Position numbers and translations under genes: made by a program. Below are positions 1 to 11,093 of a DNA stretch of 64,000 bases, in pieces. Under the pieces are notes generated by a model. That model saw nothing but the letters and a program-made list of their open reading frames with translations, did not search any database and had not been told where the DNA came from. Numbering within the stretch: the stretch's first letter is position 1; each line of letters opens with the position of its first letter. The stretch comes from Notolepis coatsorum (lineage: Eukaryota > Chordata > Actinopteri > Aulopiformes > Paralepididae), in the NCBI GenBank assembly GCA_963971535.1, contig OZ020589.1:54937743-55001742 (forward strand), given 5' to 3'.

Positions 1-132
1 TCTCACGAGGTCCTCTAGCGGAATGTTGGCCTGGGTAGCAAATTCGAAATCCAGGAAACTCTCATCAGCACCCGAGTCAATGAGTGCCTCCACCGTCGCC
101 CGTTGGTCCGCCCAGGCCAGGGTGACGCTCAT
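1..132 (-). CDS. Gypsy pol, protease N-terminus (partial)
   Basis: From the methionine at 132 the frame reads a retropepsin start with the active-site motif LIDSGADESFLD. The reading frame differs from gag, which ends eight bases upstream. In LTR retrotransposons this aspartic protease cleaves the Gag-Pol polyprotein. The rest of pol is outside the window, so integrity cannot be judged. Confidence 0.75.
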   Translation of the reverse strand, partial: MSVTLAWADQRATVEALIDSGADESFLDFEFATQANIPLEDLVR

Positions 133-139
133 CAGACGG

Positions 140-1297
140 CTAGGTGGTGCACGGTTCTGGGAACGAGAAAAACGACTCACCAGGATCTCCCGGGGTCCCG
201 GCGAGCCTGTCTTTTGGCCGGGTGGGGCAGTTGGAGATACGGTGCCCATCCCGGCCGCAGTAGAGGCAAAGGCCGGACCTGAACCTGGCCTCCCGTTCAG
301 CCGGGCTGAGGTGTGAGCGTCCCAGCTGCATGGGTTCTTCCTCGGGCACCGAACGGGAGGGGAAGGAACCACCAGTTGTGGTGGGAGCAGGACGGACCGC
401 AGTACCGTCACGAGTGCGGGGGGTCTGGGGAACTTCTGGGGGTCCCAGTCGGGCTCTCTCACGCCTTCTCTCCCGGAGGCGTCCGTCGATGCGAATGGCG
501 AGGTTGAATAGGTCCTCGAGGGACTCCGGCTCCTCACGGGTCGCGAGCTGGTCCCTTACAGCGTCGTTGAGCCCCCTCATGAAGGTGAGACGAAGCGCTT
601 GATCGTTCCAACCGCTCTCCGTTGCGGCCAGTCTGAACTCCAGCACGTAGTCGGTGACCCCGCCACTGCCCTGCCGGAAGGTGCCCAACCGAGCTCCTGG
701 GTCCTGGCCACGGGCTGGGTGGTGGAAAACCCTGCGGAGCTCTGCCACGAAGTCTGGGTAGGAAAAACAAAAATCAGCCCTCATTGCCCAGGAGGCAGTA
801 ACCCACTGTGCTGCCCGGCCTGAGAGCAGGTTAGTCATGTAAGCCACTCGGGCTCCCTCTGAAGTGAATCGGCTGGGTTGATGAAGAAAAACCAACTCAC
901 ATTGCATGATGAATGTGGCACAATCCTCGAAGTTACCATTGAACAACCGTGGTTCGGAGAGACGGGGCTCCCGAGGTGCGGGATCGGGAGACGCGGGGCC
1001 CGCCACGGCTGCAGGTGGTGCTCTGGCCGAGACTCCTGAAGCAGGTGGGGTTACAAGCAGGGCGTTAAATGCTTCACTCAGAGTTTGTAATTGGTGAAGA
1101 ATATCAGCCTGCTGATTACCCTGGGCTGTCTGCAGGGTAGCCAGAGAGCCAAGGGACTCCTGAATAGGCAGGACCTGGGCTCGGAGCTCCTGTACAGCAG
1201 CCGCAGCCGCACCTAACTGTAGGCTGTGGTCGTTGGTCAATTCAATCTGGACCGCCAACGCTGTTCTGACTCTGTCTGTGTCGGCTGAGGTCGTCAT
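140..1297 (-). CDS. gag: Gypsy Gag polyprotein, open (385 aa)
   Basis: An uninterrupted 385-codon gag. Residues about 25-60 are an Ala/Gln/Leu-rich probable coiled coil, 80-110 a Pro/Ala linker, and about 115-270 the capsid-like region (LFNGNFEDCATFIMQCE onward). A CCHC zinc knuckle, CLYCGRDGHRISNC, lies at 344-357. Gag forms the particle and binds the RNA through the knuckle. The start is the first ATG and lies only 13 bases inside the LTR edge, directly after the primer-binding site. Where the array copies have a TGA stop this copy has a tryptophan codon, and it lacks their extra C before the gag end. It is the only clearly intact gag of this family in the window. Confidence 0.88.
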   Translation of the reverse strand: MTTSADTDRVRTALAVQIELTNDHSLQLGAAAAAVQELRAQVLPIQESLGSLATLQTAQGNQQADILHQLQTLSEAFNALLVTPPASGVSARAPPAAVAGPASPDPAPREPRLSEPRLFNGNFEDCATFIMQCELVFLHQPSRFTSEGARVAYMTNLLSGRAAQWVTASWAMRADFCFSYPDFVAELRRVFHHPARGQDPGARLGTFRQGSGGVTDYVLEFRLAATESGWNDQALRLTFMRGLNDAVRDQLATREEPESLEDLFNLAIRIDGRLRERRRERARLGPPEVPQTPRTRDGTAVRPAPTTTGGSFPSRSVPEEEPMQLGRSHLSPAEREARFRSGLCLYCGRDGHRISNCPTRPKDRLAGTPGDPGESFFSFPEPCTT

Positions 1298-1298
1298 G

Positions 1299-1308
1299 GT
1301 CGGGTCGT
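1299..1308 (-). promoter_or_regulatory. Gypsy primer-binding site, candidate self-priming
   Basis: On the minus strand ACGACCCGAC follows the LTR by two bases. It is the exact complement of GTCGGGTCGT inside the same LTR (plus-strand positions 2044-2053), just downstream of a TATA-like CATATA. I recognised no tRNA 3' end in it. Pairing between the transcript 5' end and this site is the hallmark of Tf1/sushi self-priming; its use here is inferred. Confidence 0.6.
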
Positions 1309-1310
1309 AA

Positions 1311-2221
1311 TGTTAGGGTTTGAAACCGACCTCAACAGCACGGCACAGACAGGTAGTTCAGAGTTAGCCAAACACTAGGGTGTATTTATTACAGAATCAA
1401 AAAGAGCCAAATAACAATTCTGAATCAACAAAAAAGGAGAATGCCTTCGGCAGAGTTGTCTGCGGCTCTGCAGATCCTCCCGGTGTTTAGAGGTGGGGAA
1501 TCGGCGTAGGCGCCGCTGCGGCTCTGCCGATACTCCCAGATCCAACTCTGAGTGGAAACGGAGAGAGAGAGATCAACAACAGTCCAACAGTACACAGAGG
1601 CAGTGCAGTTCAGTCCTCCCTTAGCTGAGTCCAGTATGAAATACAAGTGACTTGATCTTCGGTGTAAACTACACACAAGTTAGCTGAGTCCAGTACAAAA
1701 CAAAACGGTACTTCTTCAGTGTTATCCAAACACACAGTTTAGCTGAGTCTAGTACAAAACAAAACGGTACTTCTTCAGTGTTATCCAAACACACAATTTA
1801 GCTGAGTCCAGTACAAAACAAAAACGGTATTTCTTCAGTGTTATCCAAACACACAAAAACAGATAATCCAAAAAGGTTTGTTTCCAAAACTCACCAAAGC
1901 GCAAACGCGTAAAGCGGGCAACGAGGCGCAGCTCCAAACGGATGATCAAGATATTCACCAGCGGCGATCCAAAGATGTCCTGGAGGGAAAGTAGACGAGG
2001 CACAACAACGGGGGGAAGACAGGCAGTAGCAGTAGTAATCAAAACGACCCGACAAGGATTGAAAGAAGGTCCGAGTATATGAAGCCTCTGGAGCGCTAAT
2101 CACAAACTACGACAGGTGCGTGATGGAATTGGTAATCGCTCCTGAAGCGTGTGGCGGGGAATGCACCAATCAACACAGTACCTTGAAGAAGCGTGTGGCG
2201 GGGAACGAGCCAATCCTCACA
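1311..2221 (-). repeat. LTR of the minus-strand Gypsy copy
   Basis: The LTR has TG...CA ends on the minus strand (start ...TCCTCACA read in reverse, end CCCTAACA) and is 911 bp long. Around 1679-1855 it holds about three tandem copies of a 60-bp unit (AGCTGAGTCCAGTACAAAAC). The GTCGGGTCGT box sits in the expected transcript-start area. It has one copy of the GGAGTATC...CTCTGC segment that is duplicated in the array LTRs. Confidence 0.8.
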
Positions 2222-2296
2222 ATTATTGAGTATTCATATGCTTCACCTAGTCACTCACTCAAGATATTTTAAGAGGAAGCAGCCCTGTGTTTACTT
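1846..2296. repeat. Direct repeat, copy 1, flanking a non-LTR fragment
   Basis: This 451-bp block contains about 375 bp of Gypsy LTR plus 75 bp of outer flank (ATTATTGAG... to ...GTGTTTACTT). It recurs as 443 bp on the other side of the non-LTR fragment. The length difference is one 8-bp gap near 2232. Confidence 0.85.
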
Positions 2297-3372
2297 CTTC
2301 TTCTTTCGTGTAACGTCAGAGGTCCAACTCCGTATCTTGTAGCCATGCCCTTAACTCTGGTCCCACATCAAAGAGGCTGGCTTCCGAGGGTGGTTTGTAT
2401 AGGGGGCAGATGGTCAGGATGTGGTCAACAGTCTGCTCAGGGTCTCCACACTCACATGCAGCGCTGTCTGCCAGGCCCCACTTCTTTAATGATGCTTTAA
2501 AGCGACCAACCCCAGATCTTAAACGGTTCAGCAGAACCCATTGCCGGCGTGGAAGATCGTCTCTTGTGGCGCCATCTCCTGGATCCCAGATGTAGTGGTG
2601 GATACGGGTTGGCCCAGCACTCTCCCACTCTCTCTTCCAGGCTGCCGCCAGCCATCCATTTCTGGATAGGTCCTGAGTGGTGGAACGGAGCATCTCTTGT
2701 GCCACCTTGTTGTAGGGGTGGCGGGACTTGAGTCTGCTCATAGGTGCTGTTGTTGTTGTGGTGTTGTGTAGGATGTGCCAGTCATGCTTCACTGCCTTCC
2801 TTGCTAGGGCGAGAGTGGCAGCCTCTCGTCGTAGGCCAGGTGGTGCGATTCCTGCAAGGACTGGCAGCAGGAAGACGGGTGTAGCCTTCAGGCATCCAGT
2901 GATGATCCGGAGGGCGTTGTTAGTAGCCGCATCAACTTTTTTAACGTGTGGGCTTCTGCTCCAGACTGGGGCACAGTACTCCGCTGCCGAGAAGACCAGG
3001 GCTTGGGTGGATATCTGAAGGGTCTTGGCAGTGGCTCCCCAGGTTGTACCTGCGAGGTGTCGGATCAGCGCAACCCTTGATGTTGTCTTTGCCCTGACAT
3101 CTTCGAGGTGTTGTTTGAAGGACAGTGTCCGATCCAGACGCACGCCAAGGTATTTAGGGGCTTGCTGGGACTCCAGACACTTGTGGTCAGCATATACCTC
3201 CAGTTCCCTCTTGGCGTCTCTGTTGCAGAGATGGTATGCTGCTGTAACGGTCTTGCTGGTGCTGAGCTGTAGGCGCCACTTTTGTAGATAGGCTACTAGG
3301 ATGTCCATGTCTTGGTTAAGACCGTCCTCCAGTGCCTTCCATGTGGGTCTTCTCAGCATGATGGCAAGATCG
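2297..3372 (-). mobile_element. 5'-truncated non-LTR retrotransposon fragment
   Basis: A 1076-bp fragment lying exactly between two long direct repeats. It begins on the minus strand at the last residue of an RT YADD-like box (DLAIMLRRPTW) and ends with a very short 3' UTR and a GAAGAAGAAG tail. A 3' microsatellite tail and 5' truncation fit target-primed reverse transcription of a jockey/I-like LINE; the clade is a guess. Confidence 0.78.
2316..3372 (-). pseudogene. Non-LTR RT C-terminal part
   Basis: About 350 codons remain open. They hold the thumb region (KYLGVRLDRTLSFKQHLEDV), the connection segment (AAEYCAPVWSRSPHVKKVD) and a C-terminal Cys-His motif (ACECGDPEQTVDHILTICPL) typical of the ORF2 end of I/R1/jockey-like elements. 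The palm catalytic box and everything before it are missing, so it cannot be active. The open frame runs upstream into LTR sequence to 3569, but that part is fortuitous. Confidence 0.8.
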
Positions 3373-3815
3373 CAAACACACAAAAACAGATAATCCAAAA
3401 AGGTTTGTTTCCAAAACTCACCAAAGCGCAAACGCGTAAAGCGGGCAACGAGGCGCAGCTCCAAACGGATGATCAAGATATTCACCAGCGGCGATCCAAA
3501 GATGTCCTGGAGGGAAAGTAGACAAGGCACAACAACGGGGGGAAGACAGGCAGTAGCAGTAGTAATCAAAACGACCCGACAAGGATTGAAAGAAGGTCCG
3601 AGTATATGAAGCCTCTGGAGCGCTAATCACAAACTACGACAGGTGTGTGATGGAATTGGTAATCGCTCCTGAAGCGTGTGGCGGGGAATGCACCAATCAA
3701 CACAGTACCTTGAAGAAGCGTGTGGCGGGGAACAAGCCAATCCTCACAATTATTGAGTGCTTCACCTAGTCACTCACTCAAGATATTTTAAGAGGAAGCA
3801 GCCCTGTGTTTACTT
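3373..3815. repeat. Direct repeat, copy 2
   Basis: Second copy of the Gypsy LTR portion plus outer flank. It starts abruptly after AAGATCG of the LINE fragment and stays nearly identical to copy 1 up to TGTTTACTT. The following DNA (GATCTTATTACTATA) differs, so this is the outer edge of the duplicated block. Confidence 0.85.
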
Positions 3816-4380
3816 GATCTTATTACTATATATTTTATTCATATTTAGTCTTATTATTCCAAACTGTACCTCTCCTTTGTCTTATTCTTATTGCTGTTAC
3901 TGCTTTGACACCTGCATTTCCCTACAGGGGCTAATAAAGGTGCTTCTTGTCTTATTTGAGAGCATCATCAATAACAGGTTTGATGATATTGCGAGTGGAT
4001 GTACTGGGTCTGTTGCTCAATTTCCCAGTACTACCGACCTATACATGCCATGTACTGGTATCAGCTGTCACATGGCTTCTGCTTGGTAGTCAGTGTAGTG
4101 TGAAAGACAACTACAGCTCCACCTTTATCAGCTGGTCGGATGAGAATGGAGTTGTCCTACTGTAGCTCTTTGTGTGCATGATGTTTTGTTTAAAAAAGGG
4201 AATGTTGCATTTGAGTCTGGGAATGTCCTGTTGCATTTGCTTGCTGTACGTGTGTATGGCAGGGCATCTGGTGCCCAGAGGTATGAATGGACAGGGGTGG
4301 ATATGTATTCAAATAAAATACTTGTCGTTGACGGATTTGAAAGATATTACAGAATTGTGCGTTTCTTAAGTTTCATCCAA
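3816..4380. other. Gap, no gene recognised
   Basis: AT-rich, with several short unrelated frames. Around 3910-3960 the text (CTACAGGGGCTAATAAAGG) resembles the 3' end of a fish LINE. From about 4300 the sequence becomes the intron repeat found in every NLR exon unit downstream (AATACTTGTCGTTGA). Confidence 0.4.
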
Positions 4381-4552
4381 ACTGGATCAGAACTGTAGAA
4401 GCTATGGCTGGTACAGACAGATATACAGACAGAATCACAGAAAGGAGTGAAAACAATGCTTCCTCTCACTGTGTGCACTGGTGTAATTCATTCAAAATTC
4501 ACACAACCTCATCTTGTTCTATGGTTGTTAATAAATCCATCTCAATATTCAT

Positions 4553-6082
4553 GTCAACTACCGGCCCATCTCCAACCTCCCGTTCCTTTACAAGGTGCTG
4601 GAGAAGGTAGTTGCGAAGCAGCTCCAAGCACACCTCGGAGACAACAACATCTTCGAGAAGTTCCAGTCTGGTTTCCGCTCCGCGCACAGTACAGAGACAG
4701 CCCTGGTCAGGGTAACCAACGATCTACTGATGGCGGCGGATGCGGGAACCCCATCCATTCTGGTCCTTCTCGACCTATCGGCAGCCTTCGACACGTGGAT
4801 CATCCCATTCTACTGGACTGTCTCCACTCCAATGTCGGACTCCGCGACCTAGCCCTTGGCTTATTCCAGTCCCTCTTGGCTGGTCGGACTGAGTGTGTCT
4901 CCCTCGGAGGCGCAACATCCTCCAACCACCCTGTCACCTGCGGTGTCCCCCAGGGATCCGTTCTCGGCCCCCTGCTGTTCACCCTGTACATGCTCCCCCT
5001 CGGCCGCATCATCGGCCGGCACGGTGTGTCTTTCCACTGCTACGCTGACGACACCCAGTTATATATCCGGATCACACCATCAACACCTTCATCACCCCCC
5101 ACACTGACCACTTGCCTGTTGGAGACTAAGGCGTGGATGATCCACAGGTTTCTCCAGGTCAACAGCTCCAAAACACAAGACATGCTGATCGGTACCCCAC
5201 ACCAGGTCCGGTCAACCACCATCACCACCATCTCCTTCTCCGGTCAGGACATTCCCCTTTCCACCCTTGTCACCAACTTGGGCGTGAAAATGGACCCCCA
5301 CCTCACATATGATACACACATCAAACACCTCTGCAAGACCTCTTTCAGTAACATCACCAAACTCCGCCCCTCACTCACCCTGGCAGACTCGGAGAAACTC
5401 GTCCACGCTTTTGTTTCCTCCAGGCTGGACTATTGCAATGCACTCCTCATCGGGATTCCTAGCAAAAGCATTAAAAAACTGCAAACCATTCAGAATGTCG
5501 CTGCTAGGATCCTGATGAGGGTGCGCAAATATGATCACATCACCCCCACCCTCAGATCCCTTCACTGGCTCCCCGTGGAACACAGAATTGAGTTCAAGGT
5601 GTCCCTCCTCACTCACCAGTGCGTACACGGTGGTGCCCCTGCCTATCTCAAGGAACTCCTCACCCCCCAGTCCTCCTCACGTTCCCTCCGCTCCGGCACA
5701 GCCTACCTCCTCAAAGCCCCCAGGACTAAGCTGCACTCCATGGGTGATTGCGCCTTCTGCTCCGCCGCACCCAGACTTTGGAATGCTCTCCCCATCCACC
5801 TGAGAGCACCACAATCCGTTGAGGTTTTTAAAAGGGGCCTAAAAACATTTCTTTTTAACAAGGCTTTTGCCTGAATTTTCTTTTACTTTTATTTTTTTAC
5901 TTCTATTAATTTTACTGTTATTTTTATTTTATTTTACTCTTAGGTTCTTCCATTTTACTGGTTGTTAGTCTTTTTAATTGTTTTTATTCATTTTAAATTG
6001 TTTTATTCATTTAACTTTTGTTTTTGTCTCCTGTAAGCGCTCTGAGATTCTCGCGAATGTGGAGCGCGGTACAAATCTAATC

Positions 6083-6115
<33 letters not shown>
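4553..6115 (+). mobile_element. L2/Maui-like LINE, 5'-truncated
   Basis: An RT domain followed by a 3' UTR ending AGCGCGGTACAAATCTAATC and a run of about ten ATT units, the typical L2 tail. It interrupts the NLR intron repeat: the sequence before it (TTCTATGGTTGTTAATAAAT) and after it (CTTTTCCAAGACAATTTT) is continuous in sister units. No long target duplication is visible, perhaps ATGT. Confidence 0.82.
4559..5874 (+). pseudogene. L2-like reverse transcriptase, frameshifted
   Basis: The frame starts within the fingers ([20 protein letters not shown]) and continues through [10 protein letters not shown]. It is thrown out of frame near 4795 by loss of one base and resumes in the neighbouring frame to 5874. 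Motifs include GVPQGSVLGPLLF and the catalytic box CYADDTQLYI, then the thumb and a terminal KRGLKTFLFNKAF typical of L2. The endonuclease domain is absent through 5' truncation. Confidence 0.82.
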
Positions 6116-6356
6116 GTACTTTCTCATCCTTTCTTTTCCAAGACAATTTTTTTTTTTTTTTTTTTTCATCTTCGTTCTATTTTCTATTTACATTCTATAT
6201 CTTTTCTTTCTGCTGCAGGACAGGAAACTGTAAATCAGTTGCTCTACTGAGTGTTAGGGTTAGTTTAATGACTACTGACTACTTTTTACCTGTATAAATA
6301 AATATTTCCTGCATGCTGGGTTCATTCTGGTTTCCTTCCCATCCATCTTCATTCAG

Positions 6357-6530
6357 GCTGTGGGGCTGTAACCTCTCAGAGAGATCCTGTGAAGCTCTGG
6401 CCTCAGTTCTCAGCTCTACCTCCTCCAGTCTGAGAGAGCTGCACCTGAGTAACAACAACCTGCAGGATTCAGGAGTGGAGCTGCTCTCTGTTGGACTGAA
6501 GAGTCCACACTGTACACTGGAGAAACTCTG
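6357..6530 (+). CDS. NLR leucine-rich-repeat exon 1
   Basis: A 174-bp exon (58 codons) between TTCAG and GTCAGT. It reads [36 protein letters not shown] and a closing LEKLW, the ribonuclease-inhibitor-type LRR of the large teleost NLRC3/NLRP12-like families. LRRs of these cytosolic proteins sense ligand or regulate the NACHT ATPase, which is not in this window. A codon is split at each junction (phase 2). Confidence 0.85.
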
Positions 6531-7274
6531 GTCAGTATTATATTGAGACACATTTTACTCAAAGAAATTTAACAAAATGTAGAATTGTAAAAATAAAAAT
6601 AAAATAAATGTATATTTATATATGAAATTAAGTGGTTTTAAAACCCAAAGCTATGTGTATCAACTCCATTACAAGGTTCACTCTGTCATTTCCATATTGT
6701 AATATGTTGCCAGAAAGCTGATTACCAGAGCTGAGGCTTTGTGTAGCATCACCCTTGTGCGTTTATGTTTACCCTTGATTTCAATGGACAATGGTGGAAA
6801 TTAATTAAATTAAAATACTTGTCGTTGATTGATTTTAAACATATTTGAGAATTGTTGGCCTACAGTATATGTGCGACATTTCACCCAAACTGGATCAGAA
6901 CTGTAGAAGCTATGGCTGGTACAGAGAGACACACAGACAGAACCACAGACAGGAGTGAAAACAATGCTTCCTCTCACTGTGTGCACTGGTGTAATTCATT
7001 CATAATTCACACAACCTCATCTTGTTCTATGGTTGTTGATAAATCTTTTCTTTTCCAAGACAATTTTCATCTTCGTTCTATTTTCTATTTACATTCTATA
7101 TCCTTTATTTCTGCTGCAGGACAGGAAACTCTGTAAATCAGTTGTACTACTGAGTAGGGTTAGGGTTAATTTAATGACTACTGACTACTTTTTACCTGTA
7201 TAAATAATGAAATAATGAAATATCTCCTGCATGCTGGGTTCATTCTGGTTTCCTTCCCATCCATCTTCATTCAG

Positions 7275-7451
7275 GCTGGAGGGCTGTGAACTCTCAGAGA
7301 GATCCTGTGAAGCTCTGGCCTCAGTTCTCAGCTCTACCTCCTCCAGTCTGAGAGAGCTGGACCTGAGTGGCAACTACGACCTGCAGGATTCAGGAGTGGA
7401 GCTGCTCTCTGCTGGACTGAAGAGTCCACACTGTAGACTGGAGAAACTCTG
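7275..7451 (+). CDS. NLR leucine-rich-repeat exon 2
   Basis: 177 bp with intact AG and GT junctions. It differs from exon 1 by one inserted codon in the loop after the strand ([11 protein letters not shown] instead of [10 protein letters not shown]) and by CELSERSC for CNLSERSC. The insertion keeps the frame. It is nearly identical to exon 5, so it may have been duplicated or converted recently. Confidence 0.85.
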
Positions 7452-8186
7452 GTCAGTATTATATTGAGACACATTTTACTCAAAGAAATTTAACAAAATG
7501 TAGAATTGTAAAAATAAAAATAAAATAAATGTATATTTATATATGAAATTAAGTGGTTTTAAAACCCAAAGCTATGTGTATCAACTACATTACAAGGTTC
7601 ACTCTGTCATTTCCATATTGTAATATGTTGCCAGAAAGCTGATTACCAGAGCTGAGGCTTTGTGTAGCATCACCCTTGTGCGTTTATGTTTACCCTTGAT
7701 TTCAATGGACAATGGTGGAAATTAATTAAATTAAAATACTTGTCGTTGATTGATTTTAAACATATTTGAGAATTGTTGGCCTACAGTATATGTGCGACAT
7801 TTCACCCAAACTGGATCAGAACTGTAGAAGCTATGGCTGGTACAGACAGACACACAGACAGAACCACAGACAGGAGTGAAAACAATGCTTCCTCTCACTG
7901 TGTGCACTGGTGTAATTCATTCATAATTCCCACGACCTCATCTTGTTCTATGGTTGTTAATAAATCTTTTCTTTTCCAAGACAATTTTCATCTTCGTTCT
8001 ATTTTATATTTACATTCTATATTATTTTATTTCTGCTGCAGGACAGGAAACTCTGTAAATCAGTTGCTCTACTGAGTGTTAGGGTTAGTTTAATGACTAC
8101 TGACTACTTTTTACCTGTATAAATAATGAAATATTTCCTGCATGCTGGGTTCATTCTGGTTTTTCTTCCCATCCATCTTCATTCAG

Positions 8187-8360
8187 GCTGGAGGGCTGTG
8201 AACTCTCAGAGAGATCCTGTGAAGCTCTGGCCTCAGTTCTCAGCTCTACCTCCTCCAGTCTGAGAGAGCTGGACCTGAGTGGCAACAACCTGCAGGATTC
8301 AGGAGTGGAGCTGCTCTCTGTTGGACTGAAGAGTCCACACTGTACACTGGAGACTCTCTG
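8187..8360 (+). CDS. NLR leucine-rich-repeat exon 3
   Basis: 174 bp. The strand reads [15 protein letters not shown] and the end is LETLW instead of LEKLW, a change unique to this copy. Splice sites are intact and the intron on both sides is the common repeat, so it looks usable. Confidence 0.85.
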
Positions 8361-9104
8361 GTCAGTATTATATTGAGACACATTTTACTCAAAGAAATTT
8401 AACAAAATGTAGAATTGTAAAAATAAAAATAAAATAAATGTATATTTATATATGAAATTAAGTGCTTTTAAAACACAAAGCTATGTGTATCAACTACATT
8501 ACAAGGTTCACTCTGTCATTTCCATATTGTAAACTGTTGCCAGAGAGCTGATTACCAGAGCTGAGGCTTTGTGTAGCATCACCCTTCTGCGTTTATGTTT
8601 ACCCTTGATTTCAATGGACAATGGTGGAAAATAATTAAATTAAAATACTAGTCGTTGACTGATTTTAAACATATTTGAGAATTGTTGGCCTACAGTATAT
8701 GTGCGACATTTCACCCAAACTGGATCAGAACTGTAGGAGCTATGGCTGGTACAGAGAGACACACAGACAGAACCACAGACAGGAGTGAAAACAATGCTTC
8801 CTCTCACTGTGTGCACTGGTGTAATTCATTCATAATTCACACAACCTCATCTTGTTCTATGGTTGTTGATAAATCTTTTCTTTTCCAAGACAATTTTCAT
8901 CTTCGTTCTATTTTCTATTTACATTCTATATCCTTTATTTCTGCTGCAGGACAGGAAACTCTGTAAATCAGTTGTACTACTGAGTAGGGTTAGGGTTAAT
9001 TTAATGACTACTGACTACTTTTTACCTGTATAAATAATGAAATAATGAAATATCTCCTGCATGCTGGGTTCATTCTGGTTTCCTTCCCATCCATCTTCAT
9101 TCAG

Positions 9105-9278
9105 GCTGGAGGGCTGTGAACTCTCAGAGAGATCCTGTGAAGCTCTGGCCTCAGTTCTCAGCTCTACCTCCTCCAGTCTGAGAGAGCTGCACCTGAGTTT
9201 CAACAACCTGCAGGATTCAGGAGTGGAGCTGCTCTCTGCTGGACTGAAGAGTCCACACTGTAGACTGGAGAAACTCTG
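9105..9278 (+). CDS. NLR leucine-rich-repeat exon 4
   Basis: 174 bp, with [15 protein letters not shown]. Variation among copies concentrates in the residues just after the LxL strand (SNNN, SGNYD, SGNN, SFNN), the surface-exposed loop of an LRR. Splice sites are intact. Confidence 0.85.
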
Positions 9279-10022
9279 GTCAGTATTATATTGAGACACA
9301 TTTTACTCAAAGAAATTTAACAAAATGTAGAATTGTAAAAATAAAAATAAAATAAATGTATATTTATATATGAAATTAAGTGGTTTTAAAACCCAAAGCT
9401 ATGTGTATCAACTCCATTACAAGGTTCACTCTGTCATTTCCATATTGTAATATGTTGCCAGAAAGCTGATTACCAGAGCTGAGGCTTTGTGTAGCATCAC
9501 CCTTGTGCGTTTATGTTTACCCTTGATTTCAATGGACAATGGTGGAAATTAATTAAATTAAAATACTTGTCGTTGATTGATTTTAAACATATTTGAGAAT
9601 TGTTGGCCTACAGTATATGTGCGACATTTCACCCAAACTGGATCAGAACTGTAGAAGCTATGGCTGGTACAGAGAGACACACAGACAGAACCACAGACAG
9701 GAGTGAAAACAATGCTTCCTCTCACTGTGTGCACTGGTGTAATTCATTCATAATTCACACAACCTCATCTTGTTCTATGGTTGTTGATAAATCTTTTCTT
9801 TTCCAAGACAATTTTCATCTTCGTTCTATTTTCTATTTACATTCTATATCCTTTATTTCTGCTGCAGGACAGGAAACTCTGTAAATCAGTTGTACTACTG
9901 AGTAGGGTTAGGGTTAATTTAATGACTACTGACTACTTTTTACCTGTATAAATAATGAAATAATGAAATATCTCCTGCATGCTGGGTTCATTCTGGTTTC
10001 CTTCCCATCCATCTTCATTCAG

Positions 10023-10199
10023 GCTGGAGGGCTGTGAACTCTCAGAGAGATCCTGTGAAGCTCTGGCCTCAGTTCTCAGCTCTACCTCCTCCAGTCTGAG
10101 AAAGCTGGACCTGAGTGGCAACTACGACCTGCAGGATTCAGGAGTGGAGCTGCTCTCTGCTGGACTGAAGAGTCCACACTGTAGACTGGAGAAACTCTG
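10023..10199 (+). CDS. NLR leucine-rich-repeat exon 5
   Basis: 177 bp, with the same extra loop codon as exon 2 and one change, LRKLDLSG for LRELDLSG. Splice acceptor and donor are intact. Its flanking introns match those of exon 2 and exon 4 closely. Confidence 0.85.
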
Positions 10200-10942
10200 G
10201 TCAGTATTATATTGAGACACATTTTACTCAAAGAAATTTAACAAAATGTAGAATTGTAAAAATAAAAATAAAATAAATGTATATTTATATATGAAATTAA
10301 GTGGTTTTAAAACCCAAAGCTATGTGTATCAACTACATTACAAGGTTCACTCTGTCATTTCCATATTGTAATATGTTGCCAGAAAGCTGATTACCAGAGC
10401 TGAGGCTTTGTGTAGCATCACCCTTGTGCGTTTATGTTTACCCTTGATTTCAATGGACAATGGTGGAAATTAATTAAATTAAAATACTTGTCGTTGATTG
10501 ATTTTAAACATATTTGAGAATTGTTGGCCTACAGTATATGTGCGACATTTCACCCAAACTGGATCAGAACTGTAGAAGCTATGGCTGGTACAGACAGACA
10601 CAGACAGAACCACAGACAGGAGTGAAAACAATGCTTCCTCTCACTGTGTGCACTGGTGTAATTCATTCATAATTCCCACGACCTCATCTTGTTCTATGGT
10701 TGTTAATAAATCTTTTCTTTTCCAAGACAATTTTCATCTTCGTTCTATTTTCTATTTACATTCTATATTATTTTATTTCTGCTGCAGGACAGGAAACTCT
10801 GTAAATCAGTTGTACTACTGAGTAGGGTTAGGGTTAGTTTAATGACTACTGACTACTTTTTACCTGTATAAATAATGAAATAATGAAATATTTCCTGCAT
10901 GCTGGATTCATTCTGTTTTCCTTCCCATCCATCTTCATTCAG

Positions 10943-11093
10943 GCTGAACGACTGTGAACTCTCAGAGAGATCCTGTGAAGCTCTGGCCTCAGTTCTCAGC
11001 TCTACCTCCTCCAGTCTGAGAGAGCTGGTCCTCTGAGTTACAACGAACTGCAGGATTCAGGAGTGGAGCTGCTCTCTGCTGGACTGAAGAGAG
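10943..11093 (+). pseudogene. Broken NLR LRR exon 6
   Basis: It begins like the others ([17 protein letters not shown]), but two extra bases in GGTCCTCTGAGTT shift the frame, and the end is deleted. The text jumps from CTGGACTGAAGA into intron sequence GAGTATTATATTG, losing the last 30 or so exon bases and the donor site. Skipping it would keep the frame, because every unit exon is a multiple of three. Confidence 0.8.

Larger units (their letters stand above)
1..2221 (-). mobile_element. Ty3/Gypsy chromovirus copy, 5' part
   Basis: Read on the minus strand the order is 5' LTR, primer-binding site, gag, then the start of the protease; the element leaves the window at position 1. Gag is about 90% alike by eye to gag of the four-copy array at 36-58 kb, but the LTR is clearly a different subfamily. 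Unlike those copies, its gag is uninterrupted. The other end and its target duplication lie outside the window. Confidence 0.88.

Noticed and set aside
2316..3569. One 417-codon gene
   Set aside because: The first 66 or so codons are Gypsy LTR read by chance; only the part below 3372 is RT.
4447..4790. N-terminal extension of the L2-like frame
   Set aside because: Before about 4795 the true RT frame is the neighbouring one; this part is an out-of-frame artefact plus NLR intron repeat.
6852..9884. Repeated frames starting MLAYSICATFHPNW in NLR introns
   Set aside because: They recur because the intron repeats; no splice-site logic and no domain.
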